Assembly (NCBI GenBank): GCA_016873215.1
Contig: VGXU01000004.1
Location: 1 to 64,000 of the forward strand
Reading direction: 5' to 3'
DNA length: 64,000 bases
From: Planctomycetota bacterium
GTDB taxonomy: Bacteria > Planctomycetota > Phycisphaerae > Sedimentisphaerales > Anaerohalosphaeraceae
Shown here piece after piece: positions 24,208 to 33,502 of the stretch (position 1 is its first letter; each line of letters begins with the position of its first letter). The notes beneath the pieces are model-generated. The model was not told the origin of the DNA, did no database searches, and was given only the letters and a program-made list of their open reading frames with translations. A program made the position numbers and the translations under genes.

Positions 24208-24981
24208 TTACAGGTGATGGAAACGTACCGCCGCCCTGTACATTCCATTGATTCGGCTGCCGTCAACCATCTGCGGGGCGTAGGTTTCATTTCTGGGTTG
24301 AAGCCGGACTTTTCCTTCGGGCTCAAAAAATACTCGTTTAAACGTGCTTTCATGAGGTTGACTGAATCGCACGAAACAGTCATCACCGTTCTGCACATCA
24401 GCGGCGGGGGAAAACACTACAATATCTCCCTGCATAAATTTCGGGGTCATTGAATCGCCGACGACCCGCACGGCAAAGGCGTTGGGGTCGTGCAGGTCCG
24501 GGCATCGCACGTAATCATCCGCGATGCCCACCGGATAACCCATATCATCAAAATCCGCCGGATAGCCCGCCGAGACGCGGTTAATCACCGGCACTAACTG
24601 TCCGGCCTTGATAGTCTGCTGCTGTTCGGTGGACAGGTCGAATTCTTTTAAAAGATTTCCGACTTCCGCGGAATCCAGAGGATGCTCACTCATGCGTTTG
24701 AATAATTGTTTGTATTTGCGATTTTGGGCGTCAATGGTCTCAAAATCCCGGCGGATGTCGCTGGGCATCCGTTCCATGTGCGCCAAATACAGCAGTTGGC
24801 CGGACGCAAAACGCAGATACTGCTCCAGCTTTCTCAGGAGCGTATCGCTCGGAGGGTTTTTGACCCTTCCGGTCTCGACCGTGGATAAATAAGGCTTGGA
24901 AAAGCCGGTATAAGCCGCAACCTCATCCAAAGTCAGACCCAGCGTCTCACGTTTTTCTCGTATAATTTGACCTAATGACAT
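24208..24981 (-). CDS. XRE-family repressor with S24 (LexA/CI-type) autopeptidase domain
   Basis: A 257-aa regulator. Residues about 5-60 form a helix-turn-helix (LGLTLDEVAAYTGFSKPYLS). The C-terminal half is a LexA/CI-type peptidase: a cleavage-like SAG at about 137-139 (VINRVSAGYPADF), the Ser block VRVVGDSMTPKFMQGDIVV and the Lys in STFKRVF. Proteins of this build are usually repressors that cut themselves when RecA filaments form, or at least keep the fold. ATG 24981 is used. The gene stands alone on the minus strand with no phage genes nearby, so the regulon is unknown; the divergent lipoprotein at 25247 is one candidate. Confidence 0.88.
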   Translation of the reverse strand: MSLGQIIREKRETLGLTLDEVAAYTGFSKPYLSTVETGRVKNPPSDTLLRKLEQYLRFASGQLLYLAHMERMPSDIRRDFETIDAQNRKYKQLFKRMSEHPLDSAEVGNLLKEFDLSTEQQQTIKAGQLVPVINRVSAGYPADFDDMGYPVGIADDYVRCPDLHDPNAFAVRVVGDSMTPKFMQGDIVVFSPAADVQNGDDCFVRFSQPHESTFKRVFFEPEGKVRLQPRNETYAPQMVDGSRINGMYRAAVRFHHL

Positions 24982-25190
24982 AACGATATTATAAATTAAC
25001 CGGAAAACGAATGCAAATGTTTATTTGGTAAGTTTCAAACAAAACAAGGGAGATTGTATAGAGGGACAAAAAAGGGACTTCGGTTTGGACAGGTAATCGG
25101 TACACCCCACATCCACACATAGTTTTCTGTCCTCTTTGAGGGCATTGGCGTTTTTGCAGCCGAAAAGGTTTTTTTCAGAAAGTGAAGCTC

Positions 25191-25219
25191 TTGCCCGATG
25201 GAGGAATTCATATTATAAT
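25191..25219 (+). promoter_or_regulatory. Promoter of the lipoprotein gene at 25247
   Basis: TTGCCC (25191-25196), 17 bases, a perfect TATAAT (25214-25219). TAAGGAG follows just ahead of the ATG at 25247. Confidence 0.6.
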
Positions 25220-25246
25220 GCCGATTCATTCATTAAGGAGCCGGAT

Positions 25247-25897
25247 ATGAAAAAAAACGTGTTATGGCTGATTGTTGTGGTTTGTGCGGCGGGATGTTAT
25301 CGCTCGGAGTACACTGTCAAAAACCAGTCAAGCTGGGATTTTGAGAATGCCAAACTGGAGACTCTGCCGCCGGGCTGGCTGGCGGCACAAACCGCCGGTA
25401 AAACTCCCCTGGCGACGTGGCAGATTGCCGGCGACAGTTGGGGTAAAACTATCGCCGTCGTCGGGTCCCCCAACACCGGCGATACCCATAATCTGCTTTT
25501 GGCCAGTTCCTCCCGGCTCGCCAACCTCAGATTTTCCGCCAAGCTTCGCGCCGCCGGCGGCAAAGAGAGTCAGGGCGGCGGGATTGTCTGGAGGGCCTTG
25601 AATCCGCAAAATTATTATCTGGCCTGCTGGGAACCGCTGGACGGCAAACTCCGTTTGGGATTTGTCGAGGCGGGTAAATTCGTACTTCTTCGGTCCATTC
25701 ACGTTGAGGGAGACGCGACAAGCTGGCATACAATCGAGGTCGAGCACTTCCGCGACAGTCTCAAAGTCTTTATGGACGGTGTATTCCTGATTGAGCAGCG
25801 GGAGAATACGCTGATGTATCCCGGAATGATTGGCTTGATGACACAAGCCGACGCCTGCACAATGTTTGACGATATGAAAGTGGAAGAACTTCGCTAA
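25247..25897 (+). CDS. Lipoprotein with concanavalin-like (DUF1080-type) fold
   Basis: A 216-aa predicted lipoprotein: hydrophobic leader and Cys17 in VCAAGC. The mature region resembles the laminin-G/concanavalin-like jelly rolls common in planctomycetes (3-keto-disaccharide hydrolase, DUF1080 type): GGGIVWRALNPQNYYLACW, then WHTIEVEHFRDSLKVFMDG, and the late GMIGLMTQADACTMFDDM. It may bind or cleave a sugar, but the exact role is not visible. ATG 25247 is chosen over an upstream in-frame ATG, because TAAGGAG and a TATAAT promoter lie directly ahead of it. It converges with pcm, 9 bases away. Confidence 0.78.
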   Translation: MKKNVLWLIVVVCAAGCYRSEYTVKNQSSWDFENAKLETLPPGWLAAQTAGKTPLATWQIAGDSWGKTIAVVGSPNTGDTHNLLLASSSRLANLRFSAKLRAAGGKESQGGGIVWRALNPQNYYLACWEPLDGKLRLGFVEAGKFVLLRSIHVEGDATSWHTIEVEHFRDSLKVFMDGVFLIEQRENTLMYPGMIGLMTQADACTMFDDMKVEELR

Positions 25898-25906
25898 AGC
25901 GTCGAT

Positions 25907-26575
25907 TCAATCGGGCTTGAAGCCGTACTGACCGACTAATTTGACAAAACGACAGCCGCAGACCTCGGTCTGTATGAGGCGGTCGTTTTCTTTTTTATAG
26001 ACCGTCAGCGTCTGATAGAATTGTTCTCCGACCGGCGCGACTAATAGGCCGTTGTTTTTGAGCTGGTTGAGCAGCGGCTGCGGCGGTTCAAAAACCGCGG
26101 CGGTGATTAAAACCCGGTCGAATTGCATTTTTACATCGGGCCAGCCGCAACTGCCGTCGCCGATGAAATGCTCCACGTTATCAATTCCCAGCGATGCCAG
26201 GGCTGTCTGTGCCCCGGCGGATAAGGCGTCAAACCGTTCGATGGTATAAACTTTTTTGCACAGTCCGGCCAATACCGCCGTCTGGTAGCCGCAGCCCGTG
26301 CCGATTTCCAATACCGTTTCCCCGCCGGTCAGTTTCAGACATTGCGTCATCAGCGCGACAATGTACGGCTGGCTGATTGTTTGCCCCATCCCGATCGGCA
26401 GGGGGTTGTCTTCGTAAGCGTTGTTTTGGTATTGAAGGGGGATAAAGACCTCGCGCGGAATCCCGGCCATCGCCTCCAGTACACGCGGGTCGGTGATGTC
26501 CCGGCCTTTGAGGTCGCGGTCCAGCATCTCCTGGCGCTGCACGGCATATCGCTCTTTCGGGTCGTAACTTACCAT
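25907..26575 (-). CDS. pcm: Protein-L-isoaspartate O-methyltransferase
   Basis: A 222-aa SAM-dependent repair methyltransferase that marks isoaspartyl residues of damaged proteins. Visible are the family-specific PREVFIP, GQTISQPYIVALM (substrate and SAM contacts) and the SAM motif VLEIGTGCGYQTAVLA. Length is typical. The ATG at 26575 is used. It is convergent with the lipoprotein gene and divergent from the aldo/keto reductase. Confidence 0.95.
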   Translation of the reverse strand: MVSYDPKERYAVQRQEMLDRDLKGRDITDPRVLEAMAGIPREVFIPLQYQNNAYEDNPLPIGMGQTISQPYIVALMTQCLKLTGGETVLEIGTGCGYQTAVLAGLCKKVYTIERFDALSAGAQTALASLGIDNVEHFIGDGSCGWPDVKMQFDRVLITAAVFEPPQPLLNQLKNNGLLVAPVGEQFYQTLTVYKKENDRLIQTEVCGCRFVKLVGQYGFKPD

Positions 26576-26714
26576 GGCCGACTATTGTAAAGGATAGCGC
26601 CAAAAAGAGAAAGTCCTATCCTCTTTCATTTCAAGAGTTGGGATTGAGAAATGCCGGCGGGTGTGGTACACTATCAGGGTAAACGAAATATGGATTATAA
26701 CAGGAGTCTAAACG

Positions 26715-27671
26715 ATGCGGAAGCGAAAACTCGGCGAAAGCGGCCTCGAACTGGCCGTCGTAGGGCTGGGGACGTGGGCTATCGGCGGGCCGTGGCAGTA
26801 CGGCTGGGGGCCGCAGGAAGATAAAGACTCCATCGAAACTATCCTGCACGCGGTGGAACTGGGCATCAACTGGATTGATACCGCCCCGATTTACGGCTGC
26901 GGCCATTCCGAAGAAGTCATCGGGCAGGCGTTAAAACAATTACGCCAAAAACCCATCGTTGCCACCAAATGCGGCCTGCTGTGGAACAAGAAGCGCGAAA
27001 AAATCAATAACCTCACCCGCGACAGCATCTTTCGCGAATGCAACGAAAGCCTCGACCGTCTCGGCATTGACCGCATCGACCTGTACCAAATGCACTGGCC
27101 GATTCCGGACGAGCAGATTGAACAGGCGTGGGACGCGATGGCCCGCTGCGTCGAAGCCGGCAAAGTGAGGTTTCTCGGCGCCTGCAATGTCTCGGTGGAA
27201 CAAATCCAGCGTCTGCAAAAAGTCTGGCCCGTCACCGCCGTTCAGCCGCCGTACAGTATGCTCGACCGCGCCGTCGAAAACCAACTGCTGGATTACTGCG
27301 GCCAAAATCATATCGGCGTCGTCTGCTACAGCCCGATGCAGAAAGGACTTCTCACCGGCAAATTTACCGTTGAGTATTTGAAAACGATGTCGCCCGATGA
27401 CCACCGCCTGTTGTGCGACAAAGATTTTCAAAGCCCGCGATTCGAAAAAAATATCGCGATAGTGAACGAACTTAAAAAAATCGTCGCCGAACACGGCAAG
27501 ACCGTCGCTCAATTGGCCGTTGCATGGGTTTTGCGCAGGCCGGAAGTGACCGCCGCTATTGTCGGCGCACGAAAACCAAAACAAATCGAACAAACCGCCC
27601 CGGCCGGGGATTGGGTGTTTGATGAGAAAATAGTGAAACAAATAGATGCGATAATACGACAGTATAAATGA
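26715..27671 (+). CDS. Aldo/keto reductase
   Basis: A 318-aa TIM-barrel NADP(H)-dependent oxidoreductase. The catalytic tetrad is visible: Asp in WIDTAPIYG, Tyr in the same block, Lys in PIVATKCG and His in LYQMHWPIP. The C-terminal block AIVGARKPKQIEQ binds the cofactor phosphate. It resembles the YajO/Tas-like class that acts on sugars or small aldehydes; the substrate is not evident. AGGAG lies 8 bases ahead of ATG 26715. It is transcribed alone, divergent from pcm. Confidence 0.92.
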   Translation: MRKRKLGESGLELAVVGLGTWAIGGPWQYGWGPQEDKDSIETILHAVELGINWIDTAPIYGCGHSEEVIGQALKQLRQKPIVATKCGLLWNKKREKINNLTRDSIFRECNESLDRLGIDRIDLYQMHWPIPDEQIEQAWDAMARCVEAGKVRFLGACNVSVEQIQRLQKVWPVTAVQPPYSMLDRAVENQLLDYCGQNHIGVVCYSPMQKGLLTGKFTVEYLKTMSPDDHRLLCDKDFQSPRFEKNIAIVNELKKIVAEHGKTVAQLAVAWVLRRPEVTAAIVGARKPKQIEQTAPAGDWVFDEKIVKQIDAIIRQYK

Positions 27672-27689
27672 AAAACTTACTGAGATTGT

Positions 27690-27800
27690 AAAAATCAAAA
27701 ATTAAAATGCAAAATGGCAATTCAAAGATTAAAATTATTGACTAAGTCATTTTTGGATTTTGATATGTCATTTTGATATTTGCACTTTGATTTTTAATAT
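27690..27800 (+). repeat. AT-rich intergenic repeat tract
   Basis: A tract of words such as caaaaattaaaatgcaaaat and tttgatatgtcattttgat, ending in tttgcactttgattttt followed by aatat (27779-27800), matching 2559-2580. It fills the gap between the aldo/keto reductase and purB. Related A/T-rich words occur at 1880-1975, 7115-7140 and 30131-30165. Confidence 0.5.
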
Positions 27801-27818
27801 AAGAAAAGGGAAAATAAT

Positions 27819-29252
27819 ATGATTCAACGTACCGATATTTACACAAGCCCACTGGTTGAAAGAAACGCATCCAAAGAAATGGCCGAGTTATTCGGCGCCG
27901 ATACCAAGTTTCGCATGTGGCGGCAAATCTGGCTTGAACTGGCCAAAGCCGAAAAGAAACTCGGCCTGAAAATCACGCAGACGCAGATTAAGCAGATGGC
28001 CGGCCATCTCGACGACATCGACTATAAAAAGGCTGCCGAGTTTGAAAAGAAATTCCGCCACGACGTGATGGCCCACGTCCACACCTTCGGCCTTGCCGCG
28101 CCCAAGGCGGCGCCGATTATTCACCTCGGCGCGACAAGCTGCGACATCGGTGACAATGCGGATTTGATTATTCTGCGCGACGGCCTGCGCATTATTGCCG
28201 GCAAGGTCGCCTGCCTCATCGACCGCCTCGGCAGATTTGCCAAACAATACAAATCGCTGCCGACGCTGGGCTTCACGCATTTTCAGCCGGCGCAATTAAC
28301 CACCGTCGGCAAGCGTGCGACGCTGTGGGCGTATGAGTTTGTGATGGAACTGGCCGAAATCGACCGGCGGATTGAGACGATGCCGTTTCGCGGCATCAAA
28401 GGTACGACCGGCACGCAGGCCACGTTCCTGACGCTGTTCAACGGCAATCACAGCAAAGTCAAAAAGCTTGACCAGATGGTCGCAAAGGCTTTTGGTTTCA
28501 AAGAATCCTGCATCGTCACCGGTCAGACCTATCCGCGCAAGCTCGATACGCTGATTGTCAATACGCTGGCCGGGGTGGCGCAGTCGGCGCATAAGATGTG
28601 CAACGACATCCGTCTGCTGGCCAACCTCAAGGAAATTGAAGAGCCGTTCGAAAAATCGCAAATCGGCTCTTCCGCCATGGCCTACAAACGCAATCCGATG
28701 CGCTGCGAACGCGTCACGGGCCTTGCGAGACTGGTATTGAGTCTCGCTACCAGCCCCGCGATGACGGCCTGTGAACAGTGGCTCGAACGCACGCTTGACG
28801 ATTCGTCCAACCGCCGGGTGTCGCTGACGGAGGCGTTTTTGGCGACTGACGGCATTCTCGAAATTCTCATCAACGTCGCTTCCGGTCTCGTCGTCTATCC
28901 AAAGGTAATCGCCTCGCACGTTATGGCAGAACTGCCGTTTATGGCGACCGAAGAAATTTTAATGGCGGGTGTCAAAGCCGGCGGCCATCGCCAGCAACTC
29001 CATGAACGAATTCGCGTCCATTCTCACGCCGCCGCCGCACAGGTCAAAACTTTAGGCAAGGAAAATGATTTAATTGCACGTCTGCAATCCGACCCGGCCT
29101 TTGCCAAAGTTAACTTAAAGGCCGCCTTGGACCCGAAACGCTATCTCGGCAGGGCACCGCAGCAGACCGACGAATTCATCGCCGCCGCTGTCGCCCCCAT
29201 CCGCAGAAAATACAAAAACCAATTGAATAAAAAAGTTGAATTGAAAGTATGA
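27819..29252 (+). CDS. purB: Adenylosuccinate lyase, eukaryote-like type
   Basis: A 477-aa fumarase/aspartase superfamily lyase that acts twice in purine synthesis (SAICAR to AICAR and adenylosuccinate to AMP). It resembles the animal/ADSL-type enzyme more than the 430-aa B. subtilis type: TLGFTHFQPAQLTTVGKR, the block KGTTGTQATFLTLFNGNH, SQIGSSAMAYKRNPMRCE (signature loop; Ala where Pro is usual), ERTLDDSSNRR and ELPFMATEEILM. The ATG has AAGGGA upstream. Its stop overlaps the start of a TPR lipoprotein gene (ATGA), so the two are translationally coupled. Confidence 0.96.
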   Translation: MIQRTDIYTSPLVERNASKEMAELFGADTKFRMWRQIWLELAKAEKKLGLKITQTQIKQMAGHLDDIDYKKAAEFEKKFRHDVMAHVHTFGLAAPKAAPIIHLGATSCDIGDNADLIILRDGLRIIAGKVACLIDRLGRFAKQYKSLPTLGFTHFQPAQLTTVGKRATLWAYEFVMELAEIDRRIETMPFRGIKGTTGTQATFLTLFNGNHSKVKKLDQMVAKAFGFKESCIVTGQTYPRKLDTLIVNTLAGVAQSAHKMCNDIRLLANLKEIEEPFEKSQIGSSAMAYKRNPMRCERVTGLARLVLSLATSPAMTACEQWLERTLDDSSNRRVSLTEAFLATDGILEILINVASGLVVYPKVIASHVMAELPFMATEEILMAGVKAGGHRQQLHERIRVHSHAAAAQVKTLGKENDLIARLQSDPAFAKVNLKAALDPKRYLGRAPQQTDEFIAAAVAPIRRKYKNQLNKKVELKV

Positions 29253-30130
29253 GATATTTTTATTTCAGGGTCTTTTCTGTAATAACCTTACTTTTCATCT
29301 CGGGCTGTGCCAAAGATGAAAATGAAAGCTTTCGCAAGGCATGGGATAAAGCGGTAGAAGCTACTGATAGTGGACGCTACGAAATTGCCGAAAAACTTTG
29401 GAAGGATATCGCACAGAAATACCCTGATAAATATATGGCTTTTTATAACTGGGGAGCGGCACTTCTATGTTGGGGTAATTGTGGTGGTTCTGAGGCCATA
29501 ATCCATTATCAACAAGCATGCGTTCAACTTGAAAAGGCGGCGAACCTTAATCCGAAATCGGATATGGTTTTTTACAATTGGGGCAATGCCTGTGCTAAAA
29601 TAGCTGGATTAAATCCAAAAGATGCAACTGAGTATTATCGTCAAGCTTGTGAAAAGTATCGAAAATCAACAGAAATTAATCCCGATAAAGAACAAGCATT
29701 TTATAATTGGGGTACGATATTGTCTAATTGGGCTCAGTTGGGAGGTCCGGATGCCAGAAATAAGTATTTAGAAGCCTACGACAAATTTCAAAAAGCTACA
29801 TCCATTAAGCCTGATAAATATGAAGCATTTAACAATTGGGGGTGTGCTTTAGTATATCAATCGAAAATAGAAAACAACAACAAAGAGCTGATATTGAGGC
29901 AAGCAGAAACAATGCTCTTGAAATCAGAGGCAATTAAAAAAGGGCATAGCGCCTATGGTTTAGCTTGTGTGCAGGCATTATTGGGCGATGAAGAAAAATG
30001 CAAGCAATGGCTCAAGGTTGGTGAAGAAGCAAAAACTCTGCCGTCACGGGAACATGTGATAAAAGATGAAGACTTTGCCAGTATGCAGGATAAAGACTGG
30101 TTCAAGGCGATTCGCTGGAAAGGTGAATAA
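29249..30130 (+). CDS. TPR-repeat lipoprotein
   Basis: A 293-aa predicted lipoprotein: hydrophobic leader with LFISGC, Cys20 lipidated. The mature protein is built from four to five tetratricopeptide-like repeats, each containing an AFYNWG word (residues near 70, 107, 150, 192) spaced about 40 apart. This implies a helical scaffold for protein binding. The gene is visibly more AT-rich than purB, with which it overlaps by 4 bases. That suggests a later insertion into, or attachment to, the purB transcript. No partner can be named. Confidence 0.85.
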   Translation: MRYFYFRVFSVITLLFISGCAKDENESFRKAWDKAVEATDSGRYEIAEKLWKDIAQKYPDKYMAFYNWGAALLCWGNCGGSEAIIHYQQACVQLEKAANLNPKSDMVFYNWGNACAKIAGLNPKDATEYYRQACEKYRKSTEINPDKEQAFYNWGTILSNWAQLGGPDARNKYLEAYDKFQKATSIKPDKYEAFNNWGCALVYQSKIENNNKELILRQAETMLLKSEAIKKGHSAYGLACVQALLGDEEKCKQWLKVGEEAKTLPSREHVIKDEDFASMQDKDWFKAIRWKGE

Positions 30131-30186
30131 AATTTACAATTTACAATTTTCGATTGTCCATTTACAATCTGGCGACTCATAAGGTG

Positions 30187-30251
30187 TCATTTCGGCTCTG
30201 GGCCGGAATCCAGAGCGTTTAAGCTGGATTCTGGCTTTCGCCAGAATGACA
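30187..30251. repeat. Nested inverted-repeat (REP-like) element
   Basis: Outer arms gtcatttcggctctgggccg and the complementary ctggattctggctttcgccagaatgac pair imperfectly over about 27 bases, and each arm is itself a small hairpin. The words GTCATTYCGG and GGAATCC also occur near 2484-2515. This is a typical intergenic dispersed element. It is followed by ggtggcagccacc near 30262, a further small palindrome. Confidence 0.6.
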
Positions 30252-30333
30252 AATAAGCCGGGTGGCAGCCACCAAACATAGTGAGGTGGATGGTTTTAAG
30301 CGGTAGTAATATCTCAGAGAAACGGAGAAAACA

Positions 30334-30858
30334 GTGGACAAGACACAACTAACAAAACGGGTCAAGGAAACCTCCTATCTGGAGGGCGATTTTGTGCTGC
30401 GCAGCGGCAAACGCAGCAAGTATTATATGGATAAATACCTCTTCGAGACCCAGCCGGATATTCTCAAAGCTCTGGGCAAGGAATTCTGCAAATATCTCAC
30501 GCCGGACGTCACGCTGATTGCCGGAGCGGAACTGGGCGGCGTGGCGCTGGCCGCGGCCACCGCGATGGAGTCCGGCAAGCCGTGGATTATCGTCCGCAAC
30601 AGCAAAAAAGACTACGGCACCAGCAAGCTCGTCGAAGGGGTGCTCAAAAAAGGCGACGTCGTGCTGCTCGTTGAAGATATCGCCACCACCGGCGGTCAGG
30701 TCATGGAAGCCGCCAAAGTCATCACGGATGCCGGCGCGACCGTCAAAAAAATCGTCGCCGTCATCGACCGCAAGCAGGGCGCCCGCGAAAACATCGAAAA
30801 AGCCGGCTACGCCTTCGACAGCATCTTGACCAAAGAAGACCTCGGCATTAAAGACTGA
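30334..30858 (+). CDS. pyrE: Orotate phosphoribosyltransferase
   Basis: A 174-aa type I phosphoribosyltransferase making OMP from orotate and PRPP. The PRPP loop [12 protein letters not shown] (about 110-121), the Lys-rich flexible loop [10 protein letters not shown] (about 89-98) and [12 protein letters not shown] at the N-terminus fit PyrE. It is shorter than the E. coli enzyme (213 aa) but similar to the short archaeal and planctomycete types. The start is GTG at 30334 with GGAG 8 bases ahead. thrC follows after 49 bases. Confidence 0.93.
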   Translation: MDKTQLTKRVKETSYLEGDFVLRSGKRSKYYMDKYLFETQPDILKALGKEFCKYLTPDVTLIAGAELGGVALAAATAMESGKPWIIVRNSKKDYGTSKLVEGVLKKGDVVLLVEDIATTGGQVMEAAKVITDAGATVKKIVAVIDRKQGARENIEKAGYAFDSILTKEDLGIKD

Positions 30859-30907
30859 TTCACCGATAGCCGATAGGGTTGATAAATACAGCCTATATAG
30901 GAAAATA

Positions 30908-32254
30908 ATGAGTAAAATCGCCGCATACCAGAAATGTATCAACCCCGCCTGCGGGGCGACGTTTGATTGTATGCAGACGTTGTTCGAGTGTCCCCAATGC
31001 GGCGACCTGCTTGACATCTGCTACGAATGGGACAAAACCGAAGTCCCCGCGAAATTATCCGATTTCGCCAAACGCTGGCCCAACCGCCTCAATCGTCTTG
31101 ACTTCTCCGGCGTATGGCGGTTCCGTGAACTGCTCAATTTTTGCCCCGATGAAAAGAAAATCTCTGTCGGCGAAGGCCAGACCATTCTGCAGCAGGCCTG
31201 CGGACTGGCCGCGGAATTGGGAATGAATCCGCATAATTTATTCCTGCAATACGAAGGCATGAACCCCTCGGGCTCGTTCAAAGACAACGGCATGACTGCG
31301 GCCTTCTCACACGCCGCGATGGTCAAGGCCGTCTCCAGCGCCTGTGCCTCGACCGGCAACACCTCTGCCGCGATGGCCCTCTACGCCAAAGCCTGCGGAC
31401 TCAAGGCCACCGTCTTCATTGGCGCCGGCAAAATCGCCTACGGCAAACTCAGTCAGGCGATGGACTACGGCGCCTACACCATCCAGATTCAGGGCGACTT
31501 CGACGACTGTATGCGGCAGGTGCAGGACGTCTGCCGCAAGATGAATATCTATCTTGTCAATTCGCTTAATCCGTTCCGCCTCGAAGGCCAGAAGACCATT
31601 ATGTACCGCATCCTCGAAGGCCTCAACTGGCAAATCCCCGACTGGATTATCGCCCCCGGCGGCAATCTCGGCAACTCCAGCTCCTTTGGCAAGGCCTTTT
31701 GGGAACTCAAAGCCCTCGGGCTTATCGATCGCGTGCCGCGCCTGGCCATCATCAATGCCGCCGGTGCAAATACCCTGACTGAATTAGTCAACGACCACAA
31801 ACTCCGCTGGAACAACAGCCATATCGACAATGCCAAAATAAACGCCTATTACGGCAAGCTCGACGCGGCGGGCTACAAGCCCCATACCATCGCCTCGGCC
31901 ATCGAAATTTCACGTCCCGTGAATCTGAAAAAATGCCTCCGCGCGTTGGATGTCTGCAATGGCATCGTCCGTTCCGTCACCGACGCGGAAATTCTTGACG
32001 CCAAGGCGCAGATTGGAAAATTCGGCCTCGGCTGCGAGCCGGCCTCGGCGGCAACCATCGCCGGCCTGAAATATCTGCTGGCCGACGGCACGATTGGAAA
32101 AGATGAACGTATCGCCTGTGTTCTGACGGGTCACGTCCTTAAAGACCCGGACGCCACGGTCAATTACCACAGTAAAAAGCAGGGGCCGTTTGCCAACGCG
32201 CCGGTTCAGGCGCCCAATGATTTGGATAAAATCATTGCTCTGATGAAGGCCTGA
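30908..32254 (+). CDS. thrC: Threonine synthase
   Basis: A 448-aa fold-type II PLP enzyme converting O-phosphohomoserine to threonine. An N-terminal zinc-ribbon-like segment (CINPACG, CPQCG; about 10-37) precedes the catalytic part. Visible blocks are SVGEGQT (phosphate), [13 protein letters not shown] with the PLP Lys, [13 protein letters not shown] and [10 protein letters not shown]. The TGNTSAA block is characteristic for threonine synthase. GGA lies ahead of ATG 30908. A strong terminator follows 30 bases after the stop. Confidence 0.95.
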   Translation: MSKIAAYQKCINPACGATFDCMQTLFECPQCGDLLDICYEWDKTEVPAKLSDFAKRWPNRLNRLDFSGVWRFRELLNFCPDEKKISVGEGQTILQQACGLAAELGMNPHNLFLQYEGMNPSGSFKDNGMTAAFSHAAMVKAVSSACASTGNTSAAMALYAKACGLKATVFIGAGKIAYGKLSQAMDYGAYTIQIQGDFDDCMRQVQDVCRKMNIYLVNSLNPFRLEGQKTIMYRILEGLNWQIPDWIIAPGGNLGNSSSFGKAFWELKALGLIDRVPRLAIINAAGANTLTELVNDHKLRWNNSHIDNAKINAYYGKLDAAGYKPHTIASAIEISRPVNLKKCLRALDVCNGIVRSVTDAEILDAKAQIGKFGLGCEPASAATIAGLKYLLADGTIGKDERIACVLTGHVLKDPDATVNYHSKKQGPFANAPVQAPNDLDKIIALMKA

Positions 32255-32284
32255 CGATTTCTTGGCGAATAGGTCGCAAAATAT

Positions 32285-32319
32285 AAAACCCGGCCGGACA
32301 AAAACCGACCGGGTTTTTT
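32285..32319. terminator. Terminator after thrC, probably bidirectional
   Basis: aaaacccgg-cc-gg and ccg-a-ccgggtttttt form a stem of about 11 bp with one bulge. T6 follows on the plus strand, and A4 on the left gives a weaker T tract on the minus strand for the glycosyltransferase gene. Confidence 0.8.
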
Positions 32320-32365
32320 GCTTTCGTTTGATATACCGCGACATAATCACGGATTTTCCGCTTTT

Positions 32366-33478
32366 TTATTCCTGGCCGGGAGGTTGAGTTTTCAGAGCGG
32401 TCGTATAAGTCTCGATATAGCCGTCAACCATTTGGCTGACGCTGTAATGAGTTTGCAGATGCTGTCGCGCGTTTTGGGCCAGCGTCCGGGCCAGTTCATG
32501 TTTGGACAAAAGCTGTTTCAGGCAGGCGTAAATGCTCATCTCTTCCATCGCGTCAAACAGCAGGGCGGTTTTTTCATTCTGCATCAGGCCCGTGGTGCTG
32601 TCGGCGCAGCCGGCCACGGCCAATCCAACGCTCATCGCTTCCATCAGGGCCAGGTTGCAGCGGCGCCGGTCTTTGAGGTGAATGAATATGTCCATCCCCC
32701 GAAAAATCGGTCGGACAGGATGCAGCGGCGGCACCAGTGCGACGACGTAGGTCAGTCCCAGATTGTTGATTTGTTTGCGAATGGCCCGTTCGGCGGGTCC
32801 TTGACCCATAAGGGCCAGCGAAAATTCAAACCCCTCGGCCAGCAGATGCCGGACAGCGTCCAACAGAGGTTCGTATTCGTGCGCGTTTTTCAGGTCTTCA
32901 CACACGACAATACTGGTTGTTTGATTCAGGTTGTCAAAGCAACACTGACTTTCTTCCACAAATGTCCCCAGCGGAACACAAATGGTTCGTGGTTTAAATT
33001 TCCCTGCCGCGGACAGTATGCTTTGATAAATCGGTTCGGAAGACGCCGCCAGAATTGCCGATTTCGAAATCGAAAACAAATGTCTTTTGCGCGGCGGTTC
33101 GAAGAAAGTCACCACCGCCGGAATTTCCAGCTTTTCCGAAAGAAACGACAGCAGCTTCATATCCCCCGGCCAGAATCCGTGGATCAGAGTAGGTTTATTG
33201 TGTAACAGTTTTTCAAAAAGAAGCTGCCGGTTTTTCGACGCGAACAAGCGAATCTTGATTTCCGGATGTTCGATAAAATCCACCGAAGGGTACAATATGG
33301 TTTCGATAGCGGGGCCGGGGGGGCCGACCAGAATAGCGCCGTAAGCAGAACCGGTCAGACCCACCAGTATTTTGCGGATACAACTGGAATAATAAAAAAG
33401 GGTCCATTCGTCGGCCAGAATCGCAGGCCGAATGGCGGGTTTTTCCTCGCTGGAGCCGTTGCCGTTTTCGTGCATCAT
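32366..33478 (-). CDS. Glycosyltransferase, GT4-like
   Basis: A 370-aa GT-B-type glycosyltransferase, probably transferring a sugar from a nucleotide donor to a surface glycan. The C-terminal donor half shows LALMGQGPAERAIRKQI, the acidic-glycine region RRRCNLALMEAMSVGLAV (EX7E-like block) and HLQTHYSVSQMVDGY near the end. The N-terminal half (LVGPPGPAIETILYPS) looks like the acceptor domain. Acceptor and linkage cannot be read. Two ATGs lie next to each other at 33478. The gene follows panB by 24 bases on the minus strand. Confidence 0.85.
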   Translation of the reverse strand: MMHENGNGSSEEKPAIRPAILADEWTLFYYSSCIRKILVGLTGSAYGAILVGPPGPAIETILYPSVDFIEHPEIKIRLFASKNRQLLFEKLLHNKPTLIHGFWPGDMKLLSFLSEKLEIPAVVTFFEPPRKRHLFSISKSAILAASSEPIYQSILSAAGKFKPRTICVPLGTFVEESQCCFDNLNQTTSIVVCEDLKNAHEYEPLLDAVRHLLAEGFEFSLALMGQGPAERAIRKQINNLGLTYVVALVPPLHPVRPIFRGMDIFIHLKDRRRCNLALMEAMSVGLAVAGCADSTTGLMQNEKTALLFDAMEEMSIYACLKQLLSKHELARTLAQNARQHLQTHYSVSQMVDGYIETYTTALKTQPPGQE

Positions 33479-33502
33479 GGGCTGTTTCGGAATCCGTGCC
33501 GG

